Shown: positions 53,234 to 62,197 of the stretch, piece after piece
Numbering within the stretch: position 1 is the stretch's first letter
Layout: each line of letters begins with the position of its first letter
From: an uncultured Lachnospiraceae bacterium
GTDB lineage: Bacteria > Bacillota > Clostridia > Lachnospirales > Lachnospiraceae
NCBI GenBank assembly: GCA_944381575.1
Contig: CALWLS010000009.1
Span: 35,919 to 99,918, forward strand
DNA length: 64,000 bases
Direction: 5' to 3'
Program-made: the position numbers and the translations under genes
The notes under the pieces: generated by a model
The model's input: the letters and a program-made list of their open reading frames with translations, nothing else
What the model was told of the DNA's origin: nothing
Database searches by the model: none

Positions 53234-55003
53234 TTAAACGCAGCTGCTGACCTTCTTTGTCCTGATCTCCTCCTTAAGCATGTCAAGGAATGCTTCCATG
53301 GATACCGTAGTCGAATCCTGAGATCCGTGAAGCCTGTAGCTTACCGTCCTGTCTCCGGCCTCGTTTTTGCCAAGTACGATGAGATACGGTATCTTTGCCA
53401 TCTGGGCTTCCCTTATCCTGTATCCAAGTTTTTCGCCCCTGTCGTCCAGTTCTACCCTTATCCTGTTTTCGTAGAGATAATCATAGAGCTCCTTCGCATA
53501 GGCGTTGATCTCGTCGTCCTCATTTTTGACAGGAAGTATGACTGCCTGAACCGGAGCGAGCCAGAGAGGAAGATTTCCCTTGGTTTCCTCAAGTATATAT
53601 GCGATAAATCTGTCAAGTGAACCCAGCACCGCCCTGTGCAGCACTACCGGGGTCTGCTTGTTGCCGTCCCTGTCGATATACTTTAAGTCAAATCTCATAG
53701 GAAGGCAGAAATCCAGCTGACATGTGGAAAGGGTGTACTCATTTCCTATAGCCGGCTTGACATTGACATCAAGCTTAGGCCCGTAGAACGCAGCCTCTCC
53801 TATCTCCTCGGTATACTCTATGCCGATATCGCTGAGTACTCTCCTTAAAGCATTTTCAGCCTTATCCCACATCTCGTCATCGTCATAGTACTTGACCTTG
53901 TCCTCAGGATCCCTAAGTGAGAGCACACATCTGAAGTCAGTTATATTGAAATCCTTATAGACGTCAAATATCAGATCTACCACAGATTTGAACTCTGATT
54001 CTATCTGGTCAGGCGTTACGAACAGATGGGAATCGTTCTGGCAGAAATGCCTTGCTCTCTCTATACCCTTAAGCGTTCCACTCGGCTCGTACCTGAAGTC
54101 ATGGGCTATCTCCGCTATCCTTACAGGAAGGTCCTTATAAGAATGCATGCGGCTTGCATATATCATCATATGATGAGGGCAGTTCATAGGCCTGAGTACA
54201 AAGGACTCTCCCTCTATCTCCATGGCCGGGAACATATTTTCCTTATAATGATCCCAATGTCCCGAAGTCTTATAAAGGTTTACGTTTCCGACGCAAGGAG
54301 TCATTACATGCTTATATCCTAATTTCCTCTCCTTTTCCCTTATGTAGTTCTCAAGGATCTGCCAGATTATATAGCCGTTAGGCAAAAACATCGGAAGTCC
54401 GCGTCCCACAAGGTCGTCGGACATAAATATACCCATTTCCTTTCCTATCTTCCTGTGATCGCGCTCCTTTGCCTCCTCTAAAAGCTTAAGATGCTCCTCA
54501 AGTTCCCCGGCCGTAGGGAAACATACTCCGTATATACGCTGGAGCACATGATTATTTGAGTCTCCCTTCCAATACACTCCTGAGTATTTGATAAGCTTGA
54601 AATTTTTGCAGAGCTTGGTATTATCCACATGCGGCCCGCGGCAAAGATCGGTAAACTCCCCCTGCTGATAGACCGTGATGTTGCCATCTTCCAGATCATT
54701 TATAAGGTCGAGCTTATACATATCGTCCTTAAAAAACTCCAGTGCCTCGGATTTTGACATCTCACGTCTGATGATCTTTTTTCCTTCCTTGCAGCACTTC
54801 TTCATTTCCTTTTCAATGGCCTCGAGTATCTCATCATTTACGGTAACATCCCCAAGATCCACGTCATAGTAAAAGCCTTCCTTTACGACAGGGCCTACCC
54901 AGAATTTTGCATCCGGATAAAGGCGCTTTATCGCCTGAGCCATAACATGCGCGCATGAATGATTGAGCGTATTCAGCCTTTCATCATTTTTAAAATCAAC
55001 CAT
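53234..55003 (-). CDS. thrS: Threonyl-tRNA synthetase without the N-terminal TGS domain
   Basis: ThrRS charges tRNA-Thr. At 589 residues it lacks the roughly 60-residue N-terminal TGS (N1) domain of the usual 640-residue enzyme and starts directly in the editing domain (HSCAHVMAQAIKRLYP, keeping HxxxH). The class II core is complete: metal ligands in RPMNCPHHM, NDSHLF and LHRAVLGS, motif 2 FRYEPSGTLKGIERAR, and a C-terminal anticodon-binding domain. No T-box leader is seen in the 48-bp gap upstream. Confidence 0.95.
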   Translation of the reverse strand: MVDFKNDERLNTLNHSCAHVMAQAIKRLYPDAKFWVGPVVKEGFYYDVDLGDVTVNDEILEAIEKEMKKCCKEGKKIIRREMSKSEALEFFKDDMYKLDLINDLEDGNITVYQQGEFTDLCRGPHVDNTKLCKNFKLIKYSGVYWKGDSNNHVLQRIYGVCFPTAGELEEHLKLLEEAKERDHRKIGKEMGIFMSDDLVGRGLPMFLPNGYIIWQILENYIREKERKLGYKHVMTPCVGNVNLYKTSGHWDHYKENMFPAMEIEGESFVLRPMNCPHHMMIYASRMHSYKDLPVRIAEIAHDFRYEPSGTLKGIERARHFCQNDSHLFVTPDQIESEFKSVVDLIFDVYKDFNITDFRCVLSLRDPEDKVKYYDDDEMWDKAENALRRVLSDIGIEYTEEIGEAAFYGPKLDVNVKPAIGNEYTLSTCQLDFCLPMRFDLKYIDRDGNKQTPVVLHRAVLGSLDRFIAYILEETKGNLPLWLAPVQAVILPVKNEDDEINAYAKELYDYLYENRIRVELDDRGEKLGYRIREAQMAKIPYLIVLGKNEAGDRTVSYRLHGSQDSTTVSMEAFLDMLKEEIRTKKVSSCV

Positions 55004-55051
55004 AGCTATATCTCCTTAAATTCCTGATCAAGATCCATCAGGGACGGCCTG

Positions 55052-55639
55052 TCATATAAGATTCGAGCCATCCTCCATTATCTTATCATACTCTCTATTT
55101 AACAACTCATCAATCTTATCCGTCATAAAATCGAGCCCTTCGGCACAATAAAACCTTACGTCGGATACTGCAAACATACCAAACAGCTCCTTAAGATAAA
55201 GCTTCAGGCTGTTTTCCTTATTGATAAAGCCTCCGGCAGTGCTTATGTATACTACCCTGTCCGCATTGATAAGCTTTTCCGGCTGTCCCTTTTCATCATA
55301 TCTGAAGGTAAGGGAGCCTATTGTTATGTTTTCTATATATACCTTGAGCTTTGCCGGAAAACTGGAATCCCAGTACGGCGCAGCTATAACTATAGCGTCA
55401 GCCTTTGCAAACTGCTTTGCAAGATCATAACGCGGGTCCGCAAAATCCCCGGCTGCCTCATCAAGATTCTTTTTTTCAAGCCTGGTCCGGTTCAGAGGGT
55501 AAATATCAAGCGCCGGCAGATCAACCCTGCTGACCGTAAATCCTTCGTCGCATTTGATTGAACTCAAAAATCTTTCAGCCAATTTTCTCGTGCGTGACTC
55601 TTCCCGTACGCATGCATCAAGATATAATACGTTTTTCAT
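55052..55639 (-). CDS. Flavodoxin-fold NAD(P)H oxidoreductase (azoreductase/quinone reductase-like)
   Basis: The 195-residue protein has the Flavodoxin_2-type fold of FMN-dependent azoreductases and quinone reductases. VLYLDACVREESRTRKLAERF binds the FMN phosphate, KADAIVIAAPYWDSSFPAKLKVYIE is the central FMN loop, and VVYISTAGGF is the third FMN motif. The natural electron acceptor is not known. It lies 48 bp upstream of thrS and 57 bp downstream of the deacetylase, in one directional run. Confidence 0.88.
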   Translation of the reverse strand: MKNVLYLDACVREESRTRKLAERFLSSIKCDEGFTVSRVDLPALDIYPLNRTRLEKKNLDEAAGDFADPRYDLAKQFAKADAIVIAAPYWDSSFPAKLKVYIENITIGSLTFRYDEKGQPEKLINADRVVYISTAGGFINKENSLKLYLKELFGMFAVSDVRFYCAEGLDFMTDKIDELLNREYDKIMEDGSNLI

Positions 55640-55696
55640 CTGTTTATATCCCCTCTGTTTATATACTGCTATGAGTTTGATATGTCTTAAAGAGCA

Positions 55697-57556
55697 TCAA
55701 TATGACGGCACCGGAGTAGGCCTTGCCTCGTCAAATATCAGTGATACATCGTCGAACAGATCTCCCATCCTGTCCTTCTCACCGCTAAGCTCAAGCCACA
55801 GGTTGTATCCGTCTATCGCACGGCGTCCCTGCCTCAGATAATTATCCCCCAGCTGTACCCAGTACTGTCCGTTGTCCACATTGCAGAAATATCTGAATCC
55901 AAGGTCATACAGATACCTGAACCGTTCATTGTCCGATGAGTAGCCTCGCCAGTCAGCTATGTCCGCTCCCCTCGGATATATGATTATGTCAGGCTGCTCT
56001 CCCGTAGCCTCCCTTATAAGTGAAGCCACGTTCCTCTCCCATCTGTCACAATCCTTTTTGAACCGGTCGTATTCGATCTGTCCCAGATCCCTGTGTCCCC
56101 AGCTGTGGGAACCAAGATCGTATCCATCCTCATGAAGGGCCTTAAGCACCTTTACGGCCTCAGCCCTCTCAACCTCAACGTCATGTCCCTGCTCCAGTGA
56201 AGGATCATAATACTCTGACGAAGGATCATAGCTTTCATCAGTCCTGTATCCCAGTATTCCGTTATAACCTGTAAATACAAGGCACGCCTTATGTCCCTTA
56301 TAGGAGAAATCCGGATGCTCCTCTATAAACTCGTCAAGTATTGGAACAAGGTCGTATGCTCCGGTATGTTCATTTCCCTCAGCATCCACATAGTGGTTTA
56401 CAGGCTTTCCATTTTCATCTACGACCATCTTGTCGGCAAAGCCGGCGCCCTCCATGTATTCATAGTAGCAGACGTCGTCCTCTGACATTACAAAGGCCTT
56501 TTTCCCAGGCGGAAGCATGATGCTTCCCTTTTCCATCACGGTGTTTCCGTCCTCGTCAACAGTCTCTCTGGCAAGATCCCTTATGCTTACAAGGACGTAG
56601 CCCTTTTCATACATCGACTCAAGTATCTTCTTGAATTCTGAGACCGTGGTCATGAGCCCGTTATATCCGTCCGCCTGTGTGCCCCATTTATCCTTGTTGA
56701 AGGAATTTTCCGGATCCACGCTCAATATATGGAAAAATATGTGGGTTATAGTATTGATGTCCTGCTCAACGAGTGTCTCTTTTATTGCCTCATAATCGGA
56801 AACCGCAGCCTGGGCCTTTGTGTCGCTGTCATAGTTCTCTTGGGATTTAAGCAGGTCTATGGCTCCGTCATAGTCGTACTGGGCAGCCATAAGCTCCGCC
56901 TCAGCATATATATCAGACTCAGGCTCCGCAGCCTCAGTGGTTTCTGCGACCATAGCGCCCGATTGATCAGCATTATCCCCTGCGGTCTGTTCGACCGAAG
57001 CCCCGGAGGCCTGCGACGGATCCACTGAGTCCCGCCTGTTTGCAAAAGCTCCGTAAATAGCTCCTGAAACGAACATTATCACTGCTGCCGCAAGAGCTAT
57101 AAGTATTATGAGCCTCCTTATATCCTGGCCGTCGTTTCCGTTTCTTCCTGAAGGCTCCGGCCTTTTACGGTTCAGCCTCTTATCTGTGGAAGACTGTCCC
57201 CTGCTCCTTACACTTTCCCTTTTAGGCTCCCCGGCAGAATATGTATCTGTCCTTTTTCTATCCCGGCCATTTCCACGGCTGTACCTTTGGCCCGTCTCTC
57301 TACCAGTACTTTGTTCAGCTTCTCTAACAGTGCTTTTACCTGCTGCCCGGCCTGACCTTAAGCCTGATCTGCTTCCGGCGTCCCGGCTGCGCTCCCCGGC
57401 ATCGGCCCTGACACGCCGTCCTGTCCTCTCTGCATTTTCATCAATATCCATCTCGGGAAAACGCGCCAAGCCAGTCTGCCCTTTTTCCGCCTCCGAACGC
57501 TTCCAGTTCCCGAGGATATCGCTGGTATCTTCGCCACGGTATCTTTTATCTGACAT
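55697..57556 (-). CDS. Membrane-anchored polysaccharide deacetylase
   Basis: This CE4-type enzyme would remove acetyl groups from an extracellular glycan, possibly peptidoglycan. The 619-residue protein begins with about 140 Arg/Ser/Gly-rich cytoplasmic residues. One membrane helix follows (RRLIILIALAAAVIMFVSGAIYG, about 145-167), then an acidic linker. The NodB domain includes FVMSEDDVCYY (aspartates of the metal/base site), CLVFTGYNG, and the metal-binding HSWGH in YDLGSHSWGHRDLG. The first motif departs from the usual FDDG. A MATE gene precedes it by 23 bp. The N-terminal plan matches the GH25 muramidase at 40284-41510. Confidence 0.85.
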   Translation of the reverse strand: MSDKRYRGEDTSDILGNWKRSEAEKGQTGLARFPEMDIDENAERTGRRVRADAGERSRDAGSRSGLRSGRAAGKSTVREAEQSTGRETGQRYSRGNGRDRKRTDTYSAGEPKRESVRSRGQSSTDKRLNRKRPEPSGRNGNDGQDIRRLIILIALAAAVIMFVSGAIYGAFANRRDSVDPSQASGASVEQTAGDNADQSGAMVAETTEAAEPESDIYAEAELMAAQYDYDGAIDLLKSQENYDSDTKAQAAVSDYEAIKETLVEQDINTITHIFFHILSVDPENSFNKDKWGTQADGYNGLMTTVSEFKKILESMYEKGYVLVSIRDLARETVDEDGNTVMEKGSIMLPPGKKAFVMSEDDVCYYEYMEGAGFADKMVVDENGKPVNHYVDAEGNEHTGAYDLVPILDEFIEEHPDFSYKGHKACLVFTGYNGILGYRTDESYDPSSEYYDPSLEQGHDVEVERAEAVKVLKALHEDGYDLGSHSWGHRDLGQIEYDRFKKDCDRWERNVASLIREATGEQPDIIIYPRGADIADWRGYSSDNERFRYLYDLGFRYFCNVDNGQYWVQLGDNYLRQGRRAIDGYNLWLELSGEKDRMGDLFDDVSLIFDEARPTPVPSY

Positions 57557-57579
57557 TTATGCCCCCAATGATTTTTTAC

Positions 57580-58938
57580 TTATTCCTGAAGCCTGAAGAA
57601 TTTTTTTGATTTCACGGCAAAAAGTACTGCCGTAAATGTCACTGCCAGTACATCCGCCACAGGCTCAGCCATGTAAACCGCCATGGTCCTGTCCGCCGTA
57701 AATACAGCCGGCATTATATATATAATAGGAATCAACAGCACGAATTTCCTCACCACTGCCACTACTATCGACGAGCCAGCCTGTCCCAAAGCGTTAAATG
57801 CAGCCTGACATGCCATCTGTATACCGAAGATCGCCGTTCCTCCCATATATACTCTGAGAGCCGTTCCCGTAAATGCTATCAGTTCCGCATCTGATGTAAA
57901 CAAAGCCGCAAATCCAGTCGGAAACAGCATGACCATAAGCCATATGAATACAGAAAAGGCAAGATTTATTTTTGCAAGCATCAAAAAGGTCTGTTTTACC
58001 CTTGCGATATTTTTCGCGCCGTAATTATAGCTCATTATCGGCTGAGCTCCCTGACCCATACCCTGAAGAGGGAGCATGGCAAACTGCATCACGCTGGACA
58101 GGATGGTCATTGCCCCAACCGCTATATCCCCTCCGTATTTTAGCAGAGAGGAGTTAAAGCATACATTTAATATACTCTCGCTTGCCTGCATTATAAAATA
58201 CGAGCTTCCAAGCGCCATGCATGGGAATATCACCTCGGGCTTAAGCCTCAGGTTTTCCGGCCTTATCCTCAGCGTAGTCTTTTTGCCAAACAGAAAGACA
58301 AGCACCCATATACATGAAAAGGCCTGCGATATTATGGTGGCAAGCGCTGCCCCTCGCACTCCCATATTAAACGCAAATATAAATATAGGGTCAAGTATAA
58401 TATTAGAAACAGCCCCTATCAGTACAGAAAGCATGCCTGTTTTTGCAAAGCCCTGGGCAGTTATAAATGAATTCATTCCGAGAGTCATCTGGACAAATAT
58501 CGTACCCAGAGCATATATATTCATGTAATCAGTAGCATAGCCTATAGTATTCTCACTCGCCCCGAAGGCCATGAGAAAAGCCCTGTTGCCTAAAAACATT
58601 ACTGCCGTAAGGACTGCAGAAATGATAAAGAGTGTCGTAAAACAGTTGCCGAGTATCTGCTCAGCCTGATCTTTTTTTCCGCTGCCCATAAGGATCGAGG
58701 CTCGCGGCGCGCCGCCGTTGCCCACAAGACATGCAAAGGCCGAAACTATCATTATAAGAGGCATGCAAACTCCTACTCCGGTAAGAGCGAGCGCTCCTGT
58801 ACCCTCCATATGCCCGATATATATCCTGTCCACTATGTTATACAGCATGTTAATGATCTGAGCCGCCACCGTAGGGACAGAGAGCTTGAATAAAAGCCTT
58901 CCTATAGGCTCCTCAGCAAGAAAATCCTTATTTTCCAT
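57580..58938 (-). CDS. MATE family efflux transporter
   Basis: MATE proteins export cationic drugs or metabolites using Na+ or H+. The 452-residue protein has twelve membrane helices in two bundles. It begins EEPIGRLLFKLSVPTVAAQIINMLYNIVDRIYIGH (typical of the Clostridial MATE branch), has GVGVCMPLIMIVSAFACLVGNGGAPRASI, and the second-half GMGQGAQPIMSYNYGAKN. The substrate is unknown. A TATAAT at 58976-58981 on the minus strand is a candidate -10, with a poor -35. It is the first gene of a run through the deacetylase, reductase and thrS. Confidence 0.92.
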   Translation of the reverse strand: MENKDFLAEEPIGRLLFKLSVPTVAAQIINMLYNIVDRIYIGHMEGTGALALTGVGVCMPLIMIVSAFACLVGNGGAPRASILMGSGKKDQAEQILGNCFTTLFIISAVLTAVMFLGNRAFLMAFGASENTIGYATDYMNIYALGTIFVQMTLGMNSFITAQGFAKTGMLSVLIGAVSNIILDPIFIFAFNMGVRGAALATIISQAFSCIWVLVFLFGKKTTLRIRPENLRLKPEVIFPCMALGSSYFIMQASESILNVCFNSSLLKYGGDIAVGAMTILSSVMQFAMLPLQGMGQGAQPIMSYNYGAKNIARVKQTFLMLAKINLAFSVFIWLMVMLFPTGFAALFTSDAELIAFTGTALRVYMGGTAIFGIQMACQAAFNALGQAGSSIVVAVVRKFVLLIPIIYIMPAVFTADRTMAVYMAEPVADVLAVTFTAVLFAVKSKKFFRLQE

Positions 58939-59021
58939 ATATGCGCCTCTTTTTTAAGTGTAAGATATCCGAATGATTATAACATTTTTTTCAGCAGGTT
59001 TTCCATATTGTAATTTACATA

Positions 59022-59050
59022 TTGACAGTTTATTATAGTAATGCTATATA
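59022..59050 (+). promoter_or_regulatory. Promoter of the lysine riboswitch-transporter operon
   Basis: TTGACA (59022-59027), a 17-bp spacer, TATATA (59045-59050); predicted start near 59057, about 35 bases before the riboswitch core. Confidence 0.8.
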
Positions 59051-59089
59051 TAAGCAGAAAATCAAACTGTCTTCGATGCTTATGCATCG

Positions 59090-59260
59090 GGAGAGATAGA
59101 GGAGCGGATGCTATCAGTATTCATGCCTTCATGGCCGGCAGAGGCCGCATGTTGAAAGGAGACATCCGCCGAAACCCTGATCCTGCTGCCATGGTCAGGC
59201 GTTGGGCTGCAGCACTAACAGGCTGCGGACTGTCACATCCAGTGAAGCGCTATCACCGTA
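59090..59260 (+). ncRNA. Lysine riboswitch (L-box)
   Basis: The conserved core is present in order: GATAGAGGAGCGG at the 5' side, TATCAGTAT, GGAGACATCCGCCGAA, GTTGGGCTGC, GACTGTCACATCC, and GAAGCGCTATC at the 3' side. P1 pairs GATAG (59095-59099) with CTATC (59250-59254). A small hairpin GATGC-TTAT-GCATC precedes it. A rho-independent terminator begins about 40 nt downstream, so lysine binding should stop transcription of the ABC transporter genes that follow. Confidence 0.9.
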
Positions 59261-59298
59261 CAGACTGACTTAACGGATTCCATTCGGAGCATATGTTG

Positions 59299-59332
59299 CC
59301 GCGGGGTGTTTCATTGATACCCGGCGGTTTTT
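59299..59332 (+). terminator. Riboswitch expression-platform terminator
   Basis: CCGCGGGGT pairs with ACCCGGCGG (one mismatch) around an 11-nt loop, followed by five T (59328-59332). It lies between the lysine aptamer and the binding-protein gene. Confidence 0.85.
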
Positions 59333-59427
59333 ATATTCCGGGATGTGATCCTTCAAATCTATATTTCCCGAATGTATTTCAAAGATGACTAAGTATTTGT
59401 GCCGTAACACGGCGGGGAGGTATTCTA

Positions 59428-60402
59428 ATGACAAGATCAATCAACAATGCAGTAAGGAAGGCTGCTGCGGTAATGATGGCTGCAGCCATGGTTATCGGAG
59501 TTTCAGCATGCGGAAGCAGCACCTCAGAGGAAACTACGGTTGCTGAAACAGAGGCTGCAGGAACGGAAGCTGTTGAAGCAGAGACAGAGACGGCTGAGAC
59601 GGAGGCATCCGGTGAAACCGAGGCTGAGGCTGAGGCCGAGACGGAAGCAGCCGGCGGCACCTTAAGGGTTGCCATGGAGTGTGCATATGCACCGTATAAC
59701 TGGACTCAGAGCGATGATTCCAACGGAGCCGTACAGATCAGCGGAAGCAGTGATTATGCTTACGGTTACGACGTAATGATGGCTAAAAAGATCGCTGAGG
59801 AGCTCGGCATGGAGCTTGAGATCGTAAGATCCGACTGGGATTCACTTATTCCTGCCCTTCAGTCAGACAAGGTAGACTGTGTTATTGCAGGACAGTCCAT
59901 AACTTCTGAGCGTCTCCAGACCGTTGATTTCACTGAGCCGTACTACTACGCAAGCGTCGTTGCTCTTACAAAGAGCGATTCTGAATATGCCGATGCAGCA
60001 GGCGTTGCCGATCTTGCCGGAGGAACCTGCACAAGCCAGCAGAATACGATATGGTATGACAGCTGCCTGCCTCAGATAGCTGACGCCAATATCCTTGCAG
60101 CTCAGGAATCAGCTCCTGCAATGCTCGTTGCCCTCGAGTCAGACAGAGTGGATTACATCGTTACCGATATGCCTACTGCAAAGGCTGCATGCATCGCATA
60201 TCCTGATCTCAAGATCCTTGACTTCACCGGATCCGATGATGATTTCGAGGTATCAGAGGAGGATATCAACATCGGTATTTCAATTAATAAGGGCAATACA
60301 GAGCTTAAGGATAAGATCAACGAAGTCCTTGCAACAATGACGACTGACGACTATAACGCAATGATGGATGAGGCTATCAGCGTTCAGCCGCTCGCACAGT
60401 AA
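59428..60402 (+). CDS. Polar amino-acid (probably lysine) ABC transporter binding lipoprotein
   Basis: This extracellular receptor of a PAAT-family importer is 324 residues. A lipoprotein signal MTRSINNAVRKAAAVMMAAA leads to lipobox VSAC (Cys near residue 28), followed by about 45 Thr/Glu/Ala-rich linker residues (a run of TEAEAEAETEAA). Residues about 77-320 are a family 3 binding domain (LRVAMECAYAPYNW, GYDVMMAKKIAEELGMELE, DSLIPALQSDKVDCVIAGQSIT, RLQTVDFTEPYYYASV). GGGGAGG precedes the ATG. Lysine specificity is inferred from the riboswitch upstream. Confidence 0.92.
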   Translation: MTRSINNAVRKAAAVMMAAAMVIGVSACGSSTSEETTVAETEAAGTEAVEAETETAETEASGETEAEAEAETEAAGGTLRVAMECAYAPYNWTQSDDSNGAVQISGSSDYAYGYDVMMAKKIAEELGMELEIVRSDWDSLIPALQSDKVDCVIAGQSITSERLQTVDFTEPYYYASVVALTKSDSEYADAAGVADLAGGTCTSQQNTIWYDSCLPQIADANILAAQESAPAMLVALESDRVDYIVTDMPTAKAACIAYPDLKILDFTGSDDDFEVSEEDINIGISINKGNTELKDKINEVLATMTTDDYNAMMDEAISVQPLAQ

Positions 60403-60438
60403 TCGATACTTAAATGTATTGGCCCCAAGGAGGTTTCC

Positions 60439-61311
60439 ATGACATTGCCTGAAGGATTTTTTCCACGAATAGGTTTCATTATACAGAATTATTACGGATC
60501 TTTTTTGAGCGGTGTCGGCAATACGATGCTCATTGCGCTTGTATCCACCTTTATAGGCTGCGTTATAGGCCTTGGCGTCGGCATAGTTCAGACCACTCCT
60601 ACCGATAAGGAGAAAAATCCTGCGGCATATTATATCATGGCAGTGATCCACTTTATCTTAAACGCCTATGTAGAGATATTCCGTGGAACTCCAATGATGG
60701 TTCAGGCCATGTTCATATATTACGGAAGCTCCATGGTATTCGGCATAGATTTAAGCATGTATCAGGCAGCCTTCCTCATAGTATCCATAAACACCGGAGC
60801 TTACATGGCTGAAACCGTAAGAGGCGGTATCCTTTCCATAGATCCCGGCCAGACTGAGGGAGCAATGGCCATAGGAATGACTCACTATCAGACCATGACA
60901 TCAGTCATCCTCCCTCAGGCTGTAAGGAACATAATGCCTCAGATAGGAAATAACCTTATAATCAATATAAAGGATACCAGCGTACTGTCCGTTATTGGCG
61001 TTATGGAGCTCTTCTATACCACAAAGGGCATCGCCGGAGCTTATTATACATACTTTGAATCTTTTACCGTGACTATGGTCATTTACTTCATCCTGACCTT
61101 TGTCTGCTCAAGGATACTCAGGGCCATCGAGCATAAGATGGACGGTCCTGACAACTATGAGCTTGTGCTCTCAGACGCTCTCACCATGGGTGAAGGCAAT
61201 TACCGCGTGCGCAAGCCTGAAAGCAACACCAACCGCGATCTTGCAGAAAAGAAGCTCAGATCTTCTGCTGAATCCGCTATCGAAAAAGGCAATCAAAGGG
61301 AGGGGCTGTAA
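60439..61311 (+). CDS. Polar amino-acid ABC transporter permease
   Basis: The single permease of the importer presumably works as a homodimer. The 290-residue protein has about five membrane helices, the family start [36 protein letters not shown], the [23 protein letters not shown] coupling helix (EAA loop), and [16 protein letters not shown] hydrophilic tail of about 60 residues extends past the usual C-terminus. AAGGAGG precedes the ATG. The stop overlaps the ATPase start in TAATG. Confidence 0.93.
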   Translation: MTLPEGFFPRIGFIIQNYYGSFLSGVGNTMLIALVSTFIGCVIGLGVGIVQTTPTDKEKNPAAYYIMAVIHFILNAYVEIFRGTPMMVQAMFIYYGSSMVFGIDLSMYQAAFLIVSINTGAYMAETVRGGILSIDPGQTEGAMAIGMTHYQTMTSVILPQAVRNIMPQIGNNLIINIKDTSVLSVIGVMELFYTTKGIAGAYYTYFESFTVTMVIYFILTFVCSRILRAIEHKMDGPDNYELVLSDALTMGEGNYRVRKPESNTNRDLAEKKLRSSAESAIEKGNQREGL

Positions 61312-62051
61312 TGTCAGAGCATGTTATCGAAGTAAAGCATTTAAGTAAATCCTTCGGCGACCATGAGGTCCTTAAGGACGTGGATTTCAACGTTGACCAT
61401 GGGGATGTTACAAGTATAATAGGCGCATCAGGATCAGGTAAATCCACCCTCTTAAGATGCATAAACCTCCTTGAAAAGCCGACCAGCGGTGAGATACTCT
61501 TCCACGGCTCATCCATTACCGGCCATGACACTGATCCATGCAAGTACCGCGCAAAGGTCGGAATGTGCTTCCAGTCATTCAATCTGTTCAATAACATGAC
61601 AGTCCTGGAAAACTGCATGACCGGCCCGGTGAAGGTCCTTAAGAAAAATAAGGAGGAAGCAAGGTCTACCGCCCTTAAATTCCTTGAAAAGGTTGGAATG
61701 GCGCCTTATATCAACGCCAAGCCAAGGCAGCTTTCAGGCGGCCAGAAGCAGCGTGTAGCCATAGCGAGAGCCCTTGCCATGCAGCCGGAGGTACTCCTCT
61801 TTGATGAGCCGACCTCTGCTCTTGACCCTCAGATGGTAGGCGAGGTACTTTCAGTTATGCGCCAACTGGCAAATGAAGGCCTTACGATGATCGTTGTCAC
61901 ACATGAGATGGCTTTTGCCCGCGATGTATCCAATCACGTGGTGTATATGGCTGACGGCGTCATCTGCGAAGAGGGCCGTCCTGAGGATATCTTTGATAAC
62001 CCTAAAGATCCTAAGACCATTGAGTTCCTCCAGAGGTTCACTAACCGCTGA
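61311..62051 (+). CDS. Polar amino-acid ABC transporter ATP-binding protein
   Basis: This is the ATPase of the importer (246 aa), GlnQ/HisP-like. Walker A is [13 protein letters not shown], the Q-loop [11 protein letters not shown], the signature [15 protein letters not shown], Walker [17 protein letters not shown] and the switch His in [12 protein letters not shown]. Length is normal. It overlaps the permease by one base and is followed 57 bp later by a bidirectional terminator. Confidence 0.95.
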   Translation: MSEHVIEVKHLSKSFGDHEVLKDVDFNVDHGDVTSIIGASGSGKSTLLRCINLLEKPTSGEILFHGSSITGHDTDPCKYRAKVGMCFQSFNLFNNMTVLENCMTGPVKVLKKNKEEARSTALKFLEKVGMAPYINAKPRQLSGGQKQRVAIARALAMQPEVLLFDEPTSALDPQMVGEVLSVMRQLANEGLTMIVVTHEMAFARDVSNHVVYMADGVICEEGRPEDIFDNPKDPKTIEFLQRFTNR

Positions 62052-62108
62052 GTATTATTGCTTAGTATAAACTGAAATTTTAAAAGACGTAAAACAATTT
62101 TTGAAAGT

Positions 62109-62156
62109 AAAGATCCTGCTCTTAAGCCTTTTATAGGGGCCTGAAGCAGGATCTTT
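62109..62156. terminator. Bidirectional terminator between the amino-acid importer and the oligopeptide-binding gene
   Basis: AAAGATCCTGCT (62109-62120) pairs perfectly with AGCAGGATCTTT (62145-62156) around a loop that holds an extra GCC/GGC pairing. A/T-rich flanks on both sides suit convergent genes. Confidence 0.85.
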
Positions 62157-62197
62157 AATTTATTTTCAACCTCAATATTTATTCAATTTATATGTCA

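Noticed and set aside
55004-55051. T-box leader expected before thrS
   Set aside because: Only 48 bp separate thrS from the upstream gene; no T-box sequence is present.
59041-59268. A 75-codon plus-strand open frame upstream of the amino-acid importer
   Set aside because: It lies inside the lysine riboswitch; the conserved aptamer blocks explain the sequence and there is no ribosome site.
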